Shown piece by piece: positions 52,667 through 60,222 of a stretch of 60,222 nucleotides of DNA. The stretch covers positions 1 through 60,222 of the forward strand of contig PXCO01000152.1 of the NCBI GenBank assembly GCA_003565295.1. The letters are read 5' to 3'. Source of the DNA: Cyclobacteriaceae bacterium. Lineage in GTDB: Bacteria > Bacteroidota > Bacteroidia > Cytophagales > Cyclobacteriaceae. A program made the translations under genes and the position numbers. The notes beneath the pieces are model-generated. The model was not told the origin of the DNA. It saw only the letters and a program-made list of their open reading frames with translations, and ran no database searches. Position 1 is the first letter of the stretch; the number at the start of each line of letters is the position of its first letter.

Positions 52667-54650
52667 TCTTATATTTTTCCCTCAACTCATCAATTAATTT
52701 TTCCTCCAAGTGCGACTGGTAATCCTGGATAACTTTGCCCCTAATTTCATTTAAATCCTTATGTTTAGCAGGTAATTTCTCGCCCAATAGCACCATATAG
52801 TGGATATCATCCTTTTTAAGCATTTGAAAAGGCATAGCCATGTCCAAATCTTTCAGGATTTCATGATCTTCCCACTCTACCGTCTTTTCTTCCGTAGTGA
52901 AGAGTAAAGGATCATCCTGTAAAAAACGTTCCTTTATCTCCTGATTTAATCCGGGCCTAAAGCTTTCTGATTTAAGGTAGCCGGACAGCTCCTCCAATTT
53001 TCCGGGCTTATCTTGAGTTACCTTTACAATAAGAGCTTCCACTCTTTCTTTCCATTTATAGTGTTCCCTGTGGTTATCAAAATAGGTTTGTAACCCTAAA
53101 CTATCTTCGAAAGCTTTTTGCCATACCAAGTCATTCATGAGACTGAATAAAAGTATACCCTCTTTGAATTCCTGGATCAGAAGCCTGTATTCACTATTTT
53201 CTCTTAGCAGGGCCCTTTCTTCCTCTTCCTTTAGAAGATTTCCAATGAATTCATCGATAACCGGGGAAATACCCTTTTGACGTTCATAGTGGTTATTTGT
53301 GGATTCGCTGAGATAATCTAGGAAGGCTCCTACCGTAATGGTGGTGTCTGAGCTACCGGTATATCGAAGCAGCCATTCTCCCCTTTCTATAGCCAAACTA
53401 TCTTCACCACTTTCTGCGTCGAAAATTGCCTTTTCCAGGTGCTCGTAGATATCACTGTGCTCTTCCACTTTAAATTTGGCCATCTGCATAGCTAAAACTT
53501 GTGATTGTATCTGTTTAAATCGGCTGTCTCTAAGGATTCGGGACTTGATGATGCCATTCATTTCATCAAGGGAACCAATGGGCTTGGTGTCTTCCAGTCG
53601 GAGGATGTGGTATCCGAAATCTGTTTTGACAGGCTCCGAAATTTCGCCTTTCTGGGAAAGTGAAAAGGCCACTTTTTCGAATGCCGGCACAATGGCACCC
53701 ACTCCAAACCATGGCAGCAGCCCGGCGTTGGAACGGGTTCCGGGATCTTCGGAAAAGTTGAGCACAAGCTCATTCCAGAGCTCGGGATTTCTTTGCAGTT
53801 CTTGATGGATTTCTACGATTTTACGCCTGGCAGATTCCTCGCTACCTTTTACAGACGTGTCTGCACGTATTAAAAGGTGGCTGACCCTGACTTCCCCCGG
53901 ATTTGGCTTTCTATCCTCCAGTTTTATGATATGGTATCCAAAGTCAGTGAGAATGGGGGAAGAAACTTCGCCTAATGATAAATTGTAGGCAGCTGCCTCA
54001 AAGGGATAGACCATTTGCATGGCAGTGAAATAACCCAGGGAACCTTTATTTTGCACCACTGATGGGTCTTGGGAGTGCTCCACTGCCAACTTCCCAAAAT
54101 CTTCTCCTGCTTCTGCTTGAGATTTTATCTTTTCGGCCATTTTGAAAACAGCCAGGGAATCTTCATGAACAGCATTGGGGGGGAAGGTAAGCAGAATATG
54201 GCTTGCTTTTACCACCTCGTTTAATCTTTCATAAGTTTTCTGAATTTCCCCTTCCTGCACTTGGTTTTCTAGGAGATATGGTTGAGTGATTTCTTCTTTG
54301 AAACCATTGAATTCCTCTTTAAACTCATCAGTTTCGTGATATCCACGGTCTATGGCCTCTTTTACCTTCAATTTGTAATTGAGAAAAAGTTCAAAGCTTT
54401 CGGCAAGTTCCGATTCAGACGGAGTGGAGTTCTCATCATTAAAGCTTGAGTTTTTGGAGAGCACATAAAGAAACTCCTCCGAATACACAGGCTCATCGGC
54501 AATTTTGATAAGGTAGGCTTCTCTGTTTCCCTCCACTTCCATAGGCGCATTTGGAGAGTCGGTAATCACCTTTGGGGAACACGACAAGTTCAGCGCTACC
54601 ATTGCCATTGCAAAATGACGGAAAAACATATTGACTCCAGCCTTAAACAT
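52614..54650 (-). CDS. PpiD/PrsA-like lipoprotein with two parvulin domains
   Basis: Up to 678 residues; Met8 (54629) gives the more usual lipoprotein signal (MFFRHFAMAMVALNLSC). An N-terminal SurA-like helical region is followed by two parvulin domains (about 145-245: VKASHILLTFPPN, NKGSLGYFTAMQM; about 255-360: VRVSHLLIRADTS, NAGLLPWFGVGAI) and a long helical C-terminus. Expected at the periplasmic side of a membrane, helping envelope protein folding. First gene of the operon, upstream of the SurA-like pair. Confidence 0.9.
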   Translation of the reverse strand: MFKAGVNMFFRHFAMAMVALNLSCSPKVITDSPNAPMEVEGNREAYLIKIADEPVYSEEFLYVLSKNSSFNDENSTPSESELAESFELFLNYKLKVKEAIDRGYHETDEFKEEFNGFKEEITQPYLLENQVQEGEIQKTYERLNEVVKASHILLTFPPNAVHEDSLAVFKMAEKIKSQAEAGEDFGKLAVEHSQDPSVVQNKGSLGYFTAMQMVYPFEAAAYNLSLGEVSSPILTDFGYHIIKLEDRKPNPGEVRVSHLLIRADTSVKGSEESARRKIVEIHQELQRNPELWNELVLNFSEDPGTRSNAGLLPWFGVGAIVPAFEKVAFSLSQKGEISEPVKTDFGYHILRLEDTKPIGSLDEMNGIIKSRILRDSRFKQIQSQVLAMQMAKFKVEEHSDIYEHLEKAIFDAESGEDSLAIERGEWLLRYTGSSDTTITVGAFLDYLSESTNNHYERQKGISPVIDEFIGNLLKEEEERALLRENSEYRLLIQEFKEGILLFSLMNDLVWQKAFEDSLGLQTYFDNHREHYKWKERVEALIVKVTQDKPGKLEELSGYLKSESFRPGLNQEIKERFLQDDPLLFTTEEKTVEWEDHEILKDLDMAMPFQMLKKDDIHYMVLLGEKLPAKHKDLNEIRGKVIQDYQSHLEEKLIDELREKYKIEVDEKEKSKAYQLALR

Positions 54651-54719
54651 TGGTGCAATGATACAAATTTTGAAAGAGATTATTGGGAAAAGTCACGAGA
54701 CACCGAAGGGATTTAACAT

Positions 54720-55136
54720 TTATTTGTAATTCAACCGCTTAACCAACCGGCAAATGTTTTTGTCATTATTGTTTTCGAATTCGATTTTGTCCATGATCTT
54801 CCTGACCAACATGATACCAAGACCACCTTTCTTTTTCTTACGTACCACTTCAGCCAAATCGGGGGCCTTATATTCAAGTAGGTTGAATGCCAGGCCGGAA
54901 TCCGCAATTTCAAAAATGATCTTGTTGTCATCTAAATGTACGCGAAGATGAATACGGTCATTAGGATTACAGCCATGTGAGTGGATGATAAGGTTGGCGC
55001 ATACCTCTTCCACTGCCAGAATCATCTGGTTTTTGGCAATTTCAGAAATACCGATCGGGTTTAGTACTTCGGAGAGAAATAGCCTCAGATCTGCCAACCT
55101 GCTTTTCTCGCAGGATAAATCAAGTTCATGCCTCAT
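54720..55136 (-). CDS. RsbW-like serine kinase / anti-sigma regulatory factor
   Basis: A 138-residue GHKL ATPase domain: N box ILAVEEVCANLIIHSHG (39-55), G1-type IADSGLAFN, and G2 KKGGLGIMLVRKIMD near the end. These are the features of RsbW/SpoIIAB partner-switch kinases, which phosphorylate a STAS antagonist and bind a sigma factor or another target. It overlaps the STAS gene by 11 bases. No sigma factor gene lies nearby, so the target is elsewhere or is not a sigma factor. Confidence 0.88.
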   Translation of the reverse strand: MRHELDLSCEKSRLADLRLFLSEVLNPIGISEIAKNQMILAVEEVCANLIIHSHGCNPNDRIHLRVHLDDNKIIFEIADSGLAFNLLEYKAPDLAEVVRKKKKGGLGIMLVRKIMDKIEFENNNDKNICRLVKRLNYK

Positions 55137-55470
55137 AGATTATAGCCAAAGCCTCCTGCCTATTGTTCACCAACCTAATGAGCTGATCCAGGCCCAAAAT
55201 GTGAAACACGTTTTGTACTTTTTCATTCAGCCCAAAGATCACAAAGTTGATGTTACTTTCTTGAAAATCCTCTAAGTAGGACATGAAAACACCCAGCCCG
55301 GCAGAAGAAATGTATTCCAAGGAATTACCATCCACCAATATGTTTTTACTGCCGGACTGCATGGCATTTTGAATGGCTGCGTCTAATTCCACAGAGTTAC
55401 TGGCATCCACCTCACCTTTCAGGGTAATGGTGGTATATGCTTCGTCCTTAATCTGCATGATTTCTAACAT
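55126..55470 (-). CDS. STAS-domain anti-sigma factor antagonist (RsbV-like)
   Basis: A 114-residue single STAS domain. The phosphorylation-site loop is EYISSAGLG, and Ser56 is the expected phospho-acceptor by comparison with SpoIIAA Ser58. VDASNSVELD and ILVDGNSLEYIS fit the family. It would switch partners between the kinase encoded downstream and its target, and be reset by the phosphatase encoded upstream (30 bases away). Confidence 0.92.
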   Translation of the reverse strand: MLEIMQIKDEAYTTITLKGEVDASNSVELDAAIQNAMQSGSKNILVDGNSLEYISSAGLGVFMSYLEDFQESNINFVIFGLNEKVQNVFHILGLDQLIRLVNNRQEALAIIYEA

Positions 55471-55500
55471 AGTTGATTATACGCTTAATGGCATTTAATG

Positions 55501-57564
55501 TTATCTTATAAACTTGACAACCATTAGGGAATAGTCATCATCTGGAATGGTTTGTTTCCCAATAAAGGTATAAACTGCATCAATGATCATATCCTTGATT
55601 CCTTCGGCAGAGCTTCCATTACATTGGTCTAACGTGGCTTTAAGTCTCTCATAGCCGAATTCCTCCCCGATTTCGTTTTTGGCCTCTATGATCCCATCTG
55701 TATACATGAGCATGATGTCTCCAGGTTCGTAGGAAATGAAGCCTTCTTCCAGGAACTCCTCATATTGTTCTCCTCGAACCATTCCTAACCCCATTCCATT
55801 GATTTTCAAGAATTCACCAGCCCCAGTTTTGTGCTGGAAATACAGTGTGGGGCAATGACCGGCCCTTGCAAAATGGATAGTTTTAGTTTTGGTGTCCAGA
55901 AAGTAATAGGTGGTGGTGATAAAGCTTTTCTTTTCCAGACAATTGCTCAAGGCCTTGTTGGCTTTAACAAGAAAATCCTTTGGGGGGAAGTTCATTTGTA
56001 CCAAACTATGGAACACCCCCTTCATCTGAGACATGTTGAAGGCGGCCGAAGTGCCTTTTCCCGATACGTCTCCGATGATCAGGGCAAATTGATCCTCATT
56101 ATACGCAAAAGTTTCATAATAATCACCTCCCACCTCATCAGCGGCAGCAGAAAAACCGGATATTTCAAAGCAGTCGTTGTGGTGCAATTGGGAAGGCAAC
56201 AGGCTTTGCTGCACTTTCTTGGCAATTTCCAGTTCCTCTTTGTACCGCTCGTTTTTGAGGGCTTCGTTTAGCAACCGGTAGTTTTCCACCGATATACATG
56301 CCTGACCCACAAAGGTGGAAATGATATCGATCATCTCCTTGTTGAACCCTTCTTTCACTTCCTTAACCAAAAAGATATTGCCGATACGTTTATTATGGAC
56401 CTTAAGCTGGAAAATCAGGACGGATGCAAAGGCTTCGTGATTGATCCTTCCATAGATATACTCAATATTCGACGGTGTGCCGGCATCCAAATATTCCCTA
56501 AAAGGATCCGTTTCCCTAAGTGTTGCCCTTAGATCTTCCCTTTCTTGATCGGAAATGAACCTTTGATGGGCCACCTTGATTTCATTTTCAGGGGTATGTA
56601 GTTCCATCCATGCCGCATCCACATAAGCAGCACTCATGCAGCTATCCATCAATATGTCAAGTACCCTTTTTTCATCCTCACCGGGCTTAATGGATTGGCT
56701 GAGTTTTTGGAAGTTGATGGCTTCCACTAGTTTCTGCTCAAATACCGACGAAGTGGGGAGATTGAAAAGGGTAACCAGAAAGCTGGATGTAGAGTAGATA
56801 ATGACAAAGGCGAACAATCCCATGAGAAACAGGTTATTTACCAAATTGAGTTCTTCAATAGGCGTTAAATCCACAAGCTGGAAATATAGCCCAATGGCCG
56901 AAAAAATGATGATAAATAAATAAAGAAGGGATTTCCATTTTTCCCTAATGGTGAGATAGGGGATCCATTTAAGGTTGATGGACAAAATGATACTGTAAAT
57001 TATGATAAAGACAATTCCTGCCGTCAGACCGTATTTAGTTTCGCTTCCCTCAACAAAAAGCATAAAAAACATACTCATCAGCAGGATGATCTCAAAAGCC
57101 TGCCATTGTTGTACCACGGACTTGGTTCTCTGATACAGGATAAGGTTTTTCCAAAGGAGAGAAGTGGAAATCAGAAAAACCGCGGTAAGGGCGAAACTGA
57201 CGTGGTAGCTGAAGTTTTTCAGTTGCTCATCTTGAGCCAGCTTAGTGTCTGCCATGAGGACTTCTCGGAATAAAAAAGAGGCCACAAAAAAGGCAGAAGC
57301 GACCAGACCCGTGGAGGCGGCCCGCCAGATAAGGTTTAAAAAGCGGTTGTTTTGTTGTTTATTGATGTTGTCATTGAAGAAAATGTACACCAATATGAAA
57401 AAAATGATTTCCAAAACATGGGTGAGTTGGGGAGAAACCCCAACGTCCATTTGGTTTACCTCCCCAAATATCCTGATTGAGTCTACCAATAAAAGGAAAA
57501 TCCAGGAAAAAAATGCCAGGATTACCGTAATTTTGCCAATGTGTATGTTGGGGAACTTAAACAT
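55501..57564 (-). CDS. Membrane-bound SpoIIE/RsbU-type PP2C phosphatase with GAF domain
   Basis: A 687-residue protein. About eight membrane helices cover residues 10-275, a GAF-like domain spans about 300-440 (AYVDAAWMELHTPENE to VGQACISVENYRLL), a helical linker leads to LPSQL, and a PP2C-type phosphatase domain covers about 465-687. The phosphatase has EVGGDYYETF, IGDVSGKGTSAAF and LMYTDGIIEAKN, the aspartates that bind Mn/Mg, all intact. It should sense a membrane or ligand signal and dephosphorylate the STAS protein. First gene of the partner-switch operon. Confidence 0.9.
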   Translation of the reverse strand: MFKFPNIHIGKITVILAFFSWIFLLLVDSIRIFGEVNQMDVGVSPQLTHVLEIIFFILVYIFFNDNINKQQNNRFLNLIWRAASTGLVASAFFVASFLFREVLMADTKLAQDEQLKNFSYHVSFALTAVFLISTSLLWKNLILYQRTKSVVQQWQAFEIILLMSMFFMLFVEGSETKYGLTAGIVFIIIYSIILSINLKWIPYLTIREKWKSLLYLFIIIFSAIGLYFQLVDLTPIEELNLVNNLFLMGLFAFVIIYSTSSFLVTLFNLPTSSVFEQKLVEAINFQKLSQSIKPGEDEKRVLDILMDSCMSAAYVDAAWMELHTPENEIKVAHQRFISDQEREDLRATLRETDPFREYLDAGTPSNIEYIYGRINHEAFASVLIFQLKVHNKRIGNIFLVKEVKEGFNKEMIDIISTFVGQACISVENYRLLNEALKNERYKEELEIAKKVQQSLLPSQLHHNDCFEISGFSAAADEVGGDYYETFAYNEDQFALIIGDVSGKGTSAAFNMSQMKGVFHSLVQMNFPPKDFLVKANKALSNCLEKKSFITTTYYFLDTKTKTIHFARAGHCPTLYFQHKTGAGEFLKINGMGLGMVRGEQYEEFLEEGFISYEPGDIMLMYTDGIIEAKNEIGEEFGYERLKATLDQCNGSSAEGIKDMIIDAVYTFIGKQTIPDDDYSLMVVKFIR

Positions 57565-57654
57565 AATGAAAAGTTACCACAATAATACGTAGATAGTGGC
57601 AGAATTCATGAGCTAAACTTGTAAAAACTAACTAATTTTCATTTAACTTCACCT

Positions 57655-58368
57655 ATGAAATTTATAGCCAGATTTACACTTTTTTTCGGTCTATGTACCC
57701 TCACAGCCTGTACCAGTGCTGACGTTAATAGGTTTTTACAGGGTGCTTCCCAGGCTGCACTTACCAATGAAGATGTGGGAAATGGACTTAGGGATGCTTT
57801 GGTAAAAGGTATAAGTGTGGGGGCTGATCTAGCCTCCCAAGAAAATGGGTTTTATGGGAATGAGCTCATTCGAATCCTGCTTCCTGACGAACTTAGAAGG
57901 CTGGAATCAACCATGAGGCAGTTTGGGTTGGGGCCGGAAGTAGATCGTGTACTGCTTACCATCAATAGGGGAGCGGAGAGAGCTGCCCAGGAAGCAAAGC
58001 CTATATTTATTAACGCCATAAGACAGATCACCATCCAAGATGCCTTTTCCATACTCCGGGGTGAACAGGATGCTGCTACACAATTCCTGAAACGAACCAC
58101 TTCTGAACAGCTCATTGATTTGTTTCAACCTAGAATACAGGAATCATTGGACCAGGTGGGTGCCACCCGGCATTATTCAGACTTAGTGAGTGCTTATAAC
58201 GCCATTCCCACTACCCGCAAAATTGATCCTGACCTGAACGCATATGTTACTGCCAGAGCGATTGAGGGTCTGTTTACACTCATTGCACAAGAAGAAGCCA
58301 AAATCAGAGAAAACCCAGCAGAAAGAACCACCGCTATCATGAGAAGAGTGTTTGCTGCGCAGGATTAA
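57655..58368 (+). CDS. DUF4197 lipoprotein
   Basis: A 237-residue lipoprotein: signal MKFIARFTLFFGLCTLTAC with Cys19 after LTA. The body is helical with FLQGASQAALTNEDVGNGL, LVKGISVGADLASQENGFY and AEAKPIFINAI-like segments, the pattern of DUF4197 proteins found in many Gram-negative bacteria. Function is unknown. It is divergent from the RsbU-type gene (90-base gap) and its last codon overlaps the convergent DciA-like gene by four bases. Confidence 0.85.
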   Translation: MKFIARFTLFFGLCTLTACTSADVNRFLQGASQAALTNEDVGNGLRDALVKGISVGADLASQENGFYGNELIRILLPDELRRLESTMRQFGLGPEVDRVLLTINRGAERAAQEAKPIFINAIRQITIQDAFSILRGEQDAATQFLKRTTSEQLIDLFQPRIQESLDQVGATRHYSDLVSAYNAIPTTRKIDPDLNAYVTARAIEGLFTLIAQEEAKIRENPAERTTAIMRRVFAAQD

Positions 58369-58679
58369 AGGAAAACGATGTCCTGTATGGTGCCTTCTCC
58401 AAACTGATCTGCTATGATTTTCACAACTTTTGATTTGTTCATCATAAGCTCTTTCTTCACAGGTCCAGAACTAAGCTGTACATAGAGCACTTTTTTTTTG
58501 ATAAATAGCTTTTCCGTCCGCTTGGCGACCGTAGTTCCCATGATGGTGCCCCAATCAGCGATAAGCTTTTGTTCATTGTACCGGTCTTTCAGCTTGTAGG
58601 TTTCCAGCAATTCCTCAAACACCTCTTTCAGGGGCGCAGTATTACTTTTTCTTGACGATCCCTTGGCTGGTTTCTTCAT
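58365..58679 (-). CDS. DciA-like DUF721 protein
   Basis: From ATG 58679 the protein has 104 residues; an upstream TTG start at 58700 lies inside a repeat and is unlikely. A basic, flexible N-terminus (MKKPAKGSSRKSN) precedes the DUF721 core: LIADWGTIMGTTVAKRTEKLFIKK and VLYVQLSSGPVKKELMMNK. DciA proteins load the replicative helicase in many bacteria; this short Bacteroidota form fits the family, with that role inferred. Confidence 0.82.
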   Translation of the reverse strand: MKKPAKGSSRKSNTAPLKEVFEELLETYKLKDRYNEQKLIADWGTIMGTTVAKRTEKLFIKKKVLYVQLSSGPVKKELMMNKSKVVKIIADQFGEGTIQDIVFL

Positions 58680-58693
58680 CTGTTTATAATTGT

Positions 58694-58790
58694 CTTTCAA
58701 TGGTCAGACCTGACTAAAGGCCGCCAGGCAGGTGGAATCTCGCAATGATGAACATCCCTCCGTGGGCCGCTTGCGTCATGCCCGATTTCA
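58694..58790 (-). repeat. Repeat family A, copy 4
   Basis: Read on the minus strand it starts TGAAATCGGGCATGACGC, passes CCCACGGAGGGATG and ATTGCGAGATTCCACC, and ends GGTCTGACCATTGAAAG, close to the copy at 40.9 kb. The centre has its own GC-rich dyad. It lies between hemW and the DciA-like gene, both on the minus strand. Confidence 0.8.
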
Positions 58791-58811
58791 TGAAGTAAAG
58801 ATAGGCATTTA

Positions 58812-59936
58812 TTAATAGAACAAGCGGGCAGCTATACTATCGGCCAGTAGCTTTCCTTTTCTGCTGAGGGTAATCCTGGTGCCTTCCAAAACTATCCAAT
58901 CATTTGATTGTAGCCATTCTATTTCTTTGGCTTTTTCCTCTAGTATGTCCCAATCGAACCTTTCCTTAAAATGCTCCCCATCCAGCCCCCAAACGGTTCT
59001 TAATGAAGTCATTATATGTTCATTGGCATTTTCTTCTTTGCTCAATAATTCAGGGTGAAAGGCACTCCCGGTGTCATGCATGGCCTTAAGGTATTTAGGG
59101 TTGCTGGCGATGTTATGACCTCTTGATTTCCCGTTAAAGGAATGTGCGCTCGGGCCTATTCCCAGATAAGGCACCCCCTTCCAGTAGTTAGCGTTGTGAA
59201 TGGCTAGTTCTCCAGGCTTGGCAAAATTGGATATTTCATAGGCAATGTAGCCGGCCGACTCTGTTTGACGAAGCAGCCATTCATATTGCTCTGCTAAAAA
59301 GTCTTCTGATGGAGGGCAAAAGGTTCCTTTTCCAGCCCTATGCGCTAAAACAGTACGGGGTTCAATGGTCAGCGCATAGCTGCTGATATGACCGGGTTCC
59401 TTGTTTAAAGCTATTTCAAGATCCTTTTTCCAAAGCTCATGAGAGGAAGTTGGATATCCATAAATGAGGTCTATGGAAAGTTTGTGGAATCCTGCGTCTT
59501 TTGCCATTTCGGTGACATTCAGGGACTGATCCTGATCATGCGCCCTATTATAAAAGGCTAATACTTCCTCATGGAAACTCTGAATGCCTATGCTCAACCT
59601 GTCAATGCCGATGTTTTGGTATTCCCGCAATACTTTTGGGCAGAGATCATCTGGATTCGCCTCAAGGGTCACTTCCTTAAGATCTAGGGCGTAGTGTCGG
59701 TTTATAGTTTCCAGGATATTTTCCAGTTCGGGTACCGATAAAAGAGAAGGGGTGCCTCCTCCGAAATAAATACTATGGATTTTCAGGGAGCTGTCAAGGT
59801 AATTTTTCCTGGTCACCAATTCTTTATTCAGCATTTCCAAAAGTTTGTTTTTCAGGGACATGGATGTACTGAAATGAAAATCACAATAGTGACAGGCCTG
59901 TTTGCAAAAGGGAATATGGATATAGATACCGGCCAT
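58812..59936 (-). CDS. hemW: Radical SAM heme chaperone HemW
   Basis: A 374-residue protein from Met 59936, chosen because it puts MAGIYIHIPFCKQACHYCDF at the start with Cys11, Cys15 and Cys18 as the [4Fe-4S] radical-SAM ligands; a longer form adds 51 unrelated residues. YFGGGTPSLL, EANPDDL and IGIQSFHEEVL follow. HNANYW near residue 240 matches the HemW-type HNxxYW motif, which separates it from the oxidase HemN. HemW delivers haem to respiratory proteins. A TACTTTTG -7-like element at 59969-59962 supports this start. Family A repeats lie on both sides. Confidence 0.92.
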   Translation of the reverse strand: MAGIYIHIPFCKQACHYCDFHFSTSMSLKNKLLEMLNKELVTRKNYLDSSLKIHSIYFGGGTPSLLSVPELENILETINRHYALDLKEVTLEANPDDLCPKVLREYQNIGIDRLSIGIQSFHEEVLAFYNRAHDQDQSLNVTEMAKDAGFHKLSIDLIYGYPTSSHELWKKDLEIALNKEPGHISSYALTIEPRTVLAHRAGKGTFCPPSEDFLAEQYEWLLRQTESAGYIAYEISNFAKPGELAIHNANYWKGVPYLGIGPSAHSFNGKSRGHNIASNPKYLKAMHDTGSAFHPELLSKEENANEHIMTSLRTVWGLDGEHFKERFDWDILEEKAKEIEWLQSNDWIVLEGTRITLSRKGKLLADSIAARLFY

Positions 59937-60104
59937 CAATTCAAAGAGGGAATTAAGAGGACAAAAGTAGTAAAGTACTTCCGTCCTGTTTAGTATAATT
60001 GCATAAATAATTAGTCCCGTTCCCTTTAAATTGTTAATTTCGAAATCCGGGCAGGATTTATTGTTTTCCTGTCGTCCCCGGAAGCCCACCGGAATGTGGA
60101 TAGA

Positions 60105-60222
60105 TGAAATCGAGCCTGTCCTGACGGCAGTCAGGGCATGAGGAGAACCTCACACAGAGGGATGATTATCAAAGCGAGATTCCACCCCGACCTGCGGTAC
60201 GGGGCAGGTTATGACCGCTGAA
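60105..60222 (+). repeat. Repeat family A, copy 5 (reaches the window edge)
   Basis: It begins TGAAATCGAGCCTGTCC, carries CCTGACGGCAGTCAGG, GGGATGATTATCAAAGCG and AGATTCCACCCCGACC, and ends GGGGCAGGTTATGACCGCTG at the right edge. Orientation is opposite to copy 4. Confidence 0.85.

Noticed and set aside
59937-60089. Longer N-terminus for HemW
   Set aside because: HemW proteins start directly at the IYIHIPFC segment; a -7-like element lies in this stretch.

Overview
The window looks like a chromosomal stretch of a Bacteroidota bacterium, most likely Cytophagales (Cyclobacteriaceae-like). The evidence is the mix of families: a Wzi-like capsule protein, carboxypeptidase-regulatory-fronted TonB receptors, a DUF4221 lipoprotein, a three-gene parvulin operon, a row of three FKBP lipoproteins, a GH140 enzyme, and Bacteroidota-type promoters (TTTG about 20 nt before TAnnTTTG). 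No rRNA, tRNA, CRISPR array, prophage or complete insertion sequence was seen. The genus is inference.

Layout. 0-3 kb: an unrecognised gene cut by the left edge, a thioredoxin with a small partner, an inosine/xanthosine triphosphatase and a YebC-type regulator. 3-14 kb: sugar and sugar-acid metabolism: an orphan GMC oxidoreductase, a pentonate-type IlvD/Edd dehydratase with an SDR, then an L-rhamnose operon (aldolase/dehydrogenase fusion RhaEW, isomerase RhaI, kinase RhaB) and a secreted esterase-like hydrolase. 14-24 kb: ion and phosphate transport (CPA2 antiporter, Na/Pi symporter, divergent PiT-like permease), tRNA deaminase, Mn-type superoxide dismutase, a TonB receptor and a 5'-truncated histidine kinase. 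24-32 kb: Wzi-like protein, methyltransferase, and a three-gene exported redox module (planctomycete-type cytochrome with DUF1549/DUF1553, DUF1501, Tat-exported NHL propeller). 32-38 kb: VWA/MoxR pair, HAD phosphatase, GH140 apiosidase-like enzyme. 38-49 kb: NDP kinase, NrnA-like phosphoesterase, three FKBP lipoproteins, a DUF4221 lipoprotein, nitroreductase, second TonB receptor, and a GMC dehydrogenase with its small subunit. 49-60 kb: NAD salvage (NadR-like kinase, PnuC), a parvulin chaperone operon, an RsbU/V/W-type partner-switching operon, DUF4197, DciA-like DUF721 and HemW.

Two themes run through it. One is envelope biogenesis: six prolyl-isomerase or SurA-like proteins, receptors and lipoproteins. 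The other is use of plant or algal sugars: the rhamnose route, GH140, and Fe-S-type GMC oxidoreductases plus the cytochrome/DUF1501/NHL module, which may oxidise sugars outside the cytoplasm.

The main unexplained structure is non-coding. A modular repeat of about 100-165 bp occurs five times between genes, once supplying the stop codon of rhaB and twice flanking hemW in opposite orientation. A second repeat of 80-90 bp occurs twice. A stretch near 37.8 kb carries hairpins with the same loop but different stems. The best candidate for an undescribed protein system is the cytochrome/DUF1501/NHL module, whose propeller shows a His/Glu pattern suggesting a metal site in its central channel.
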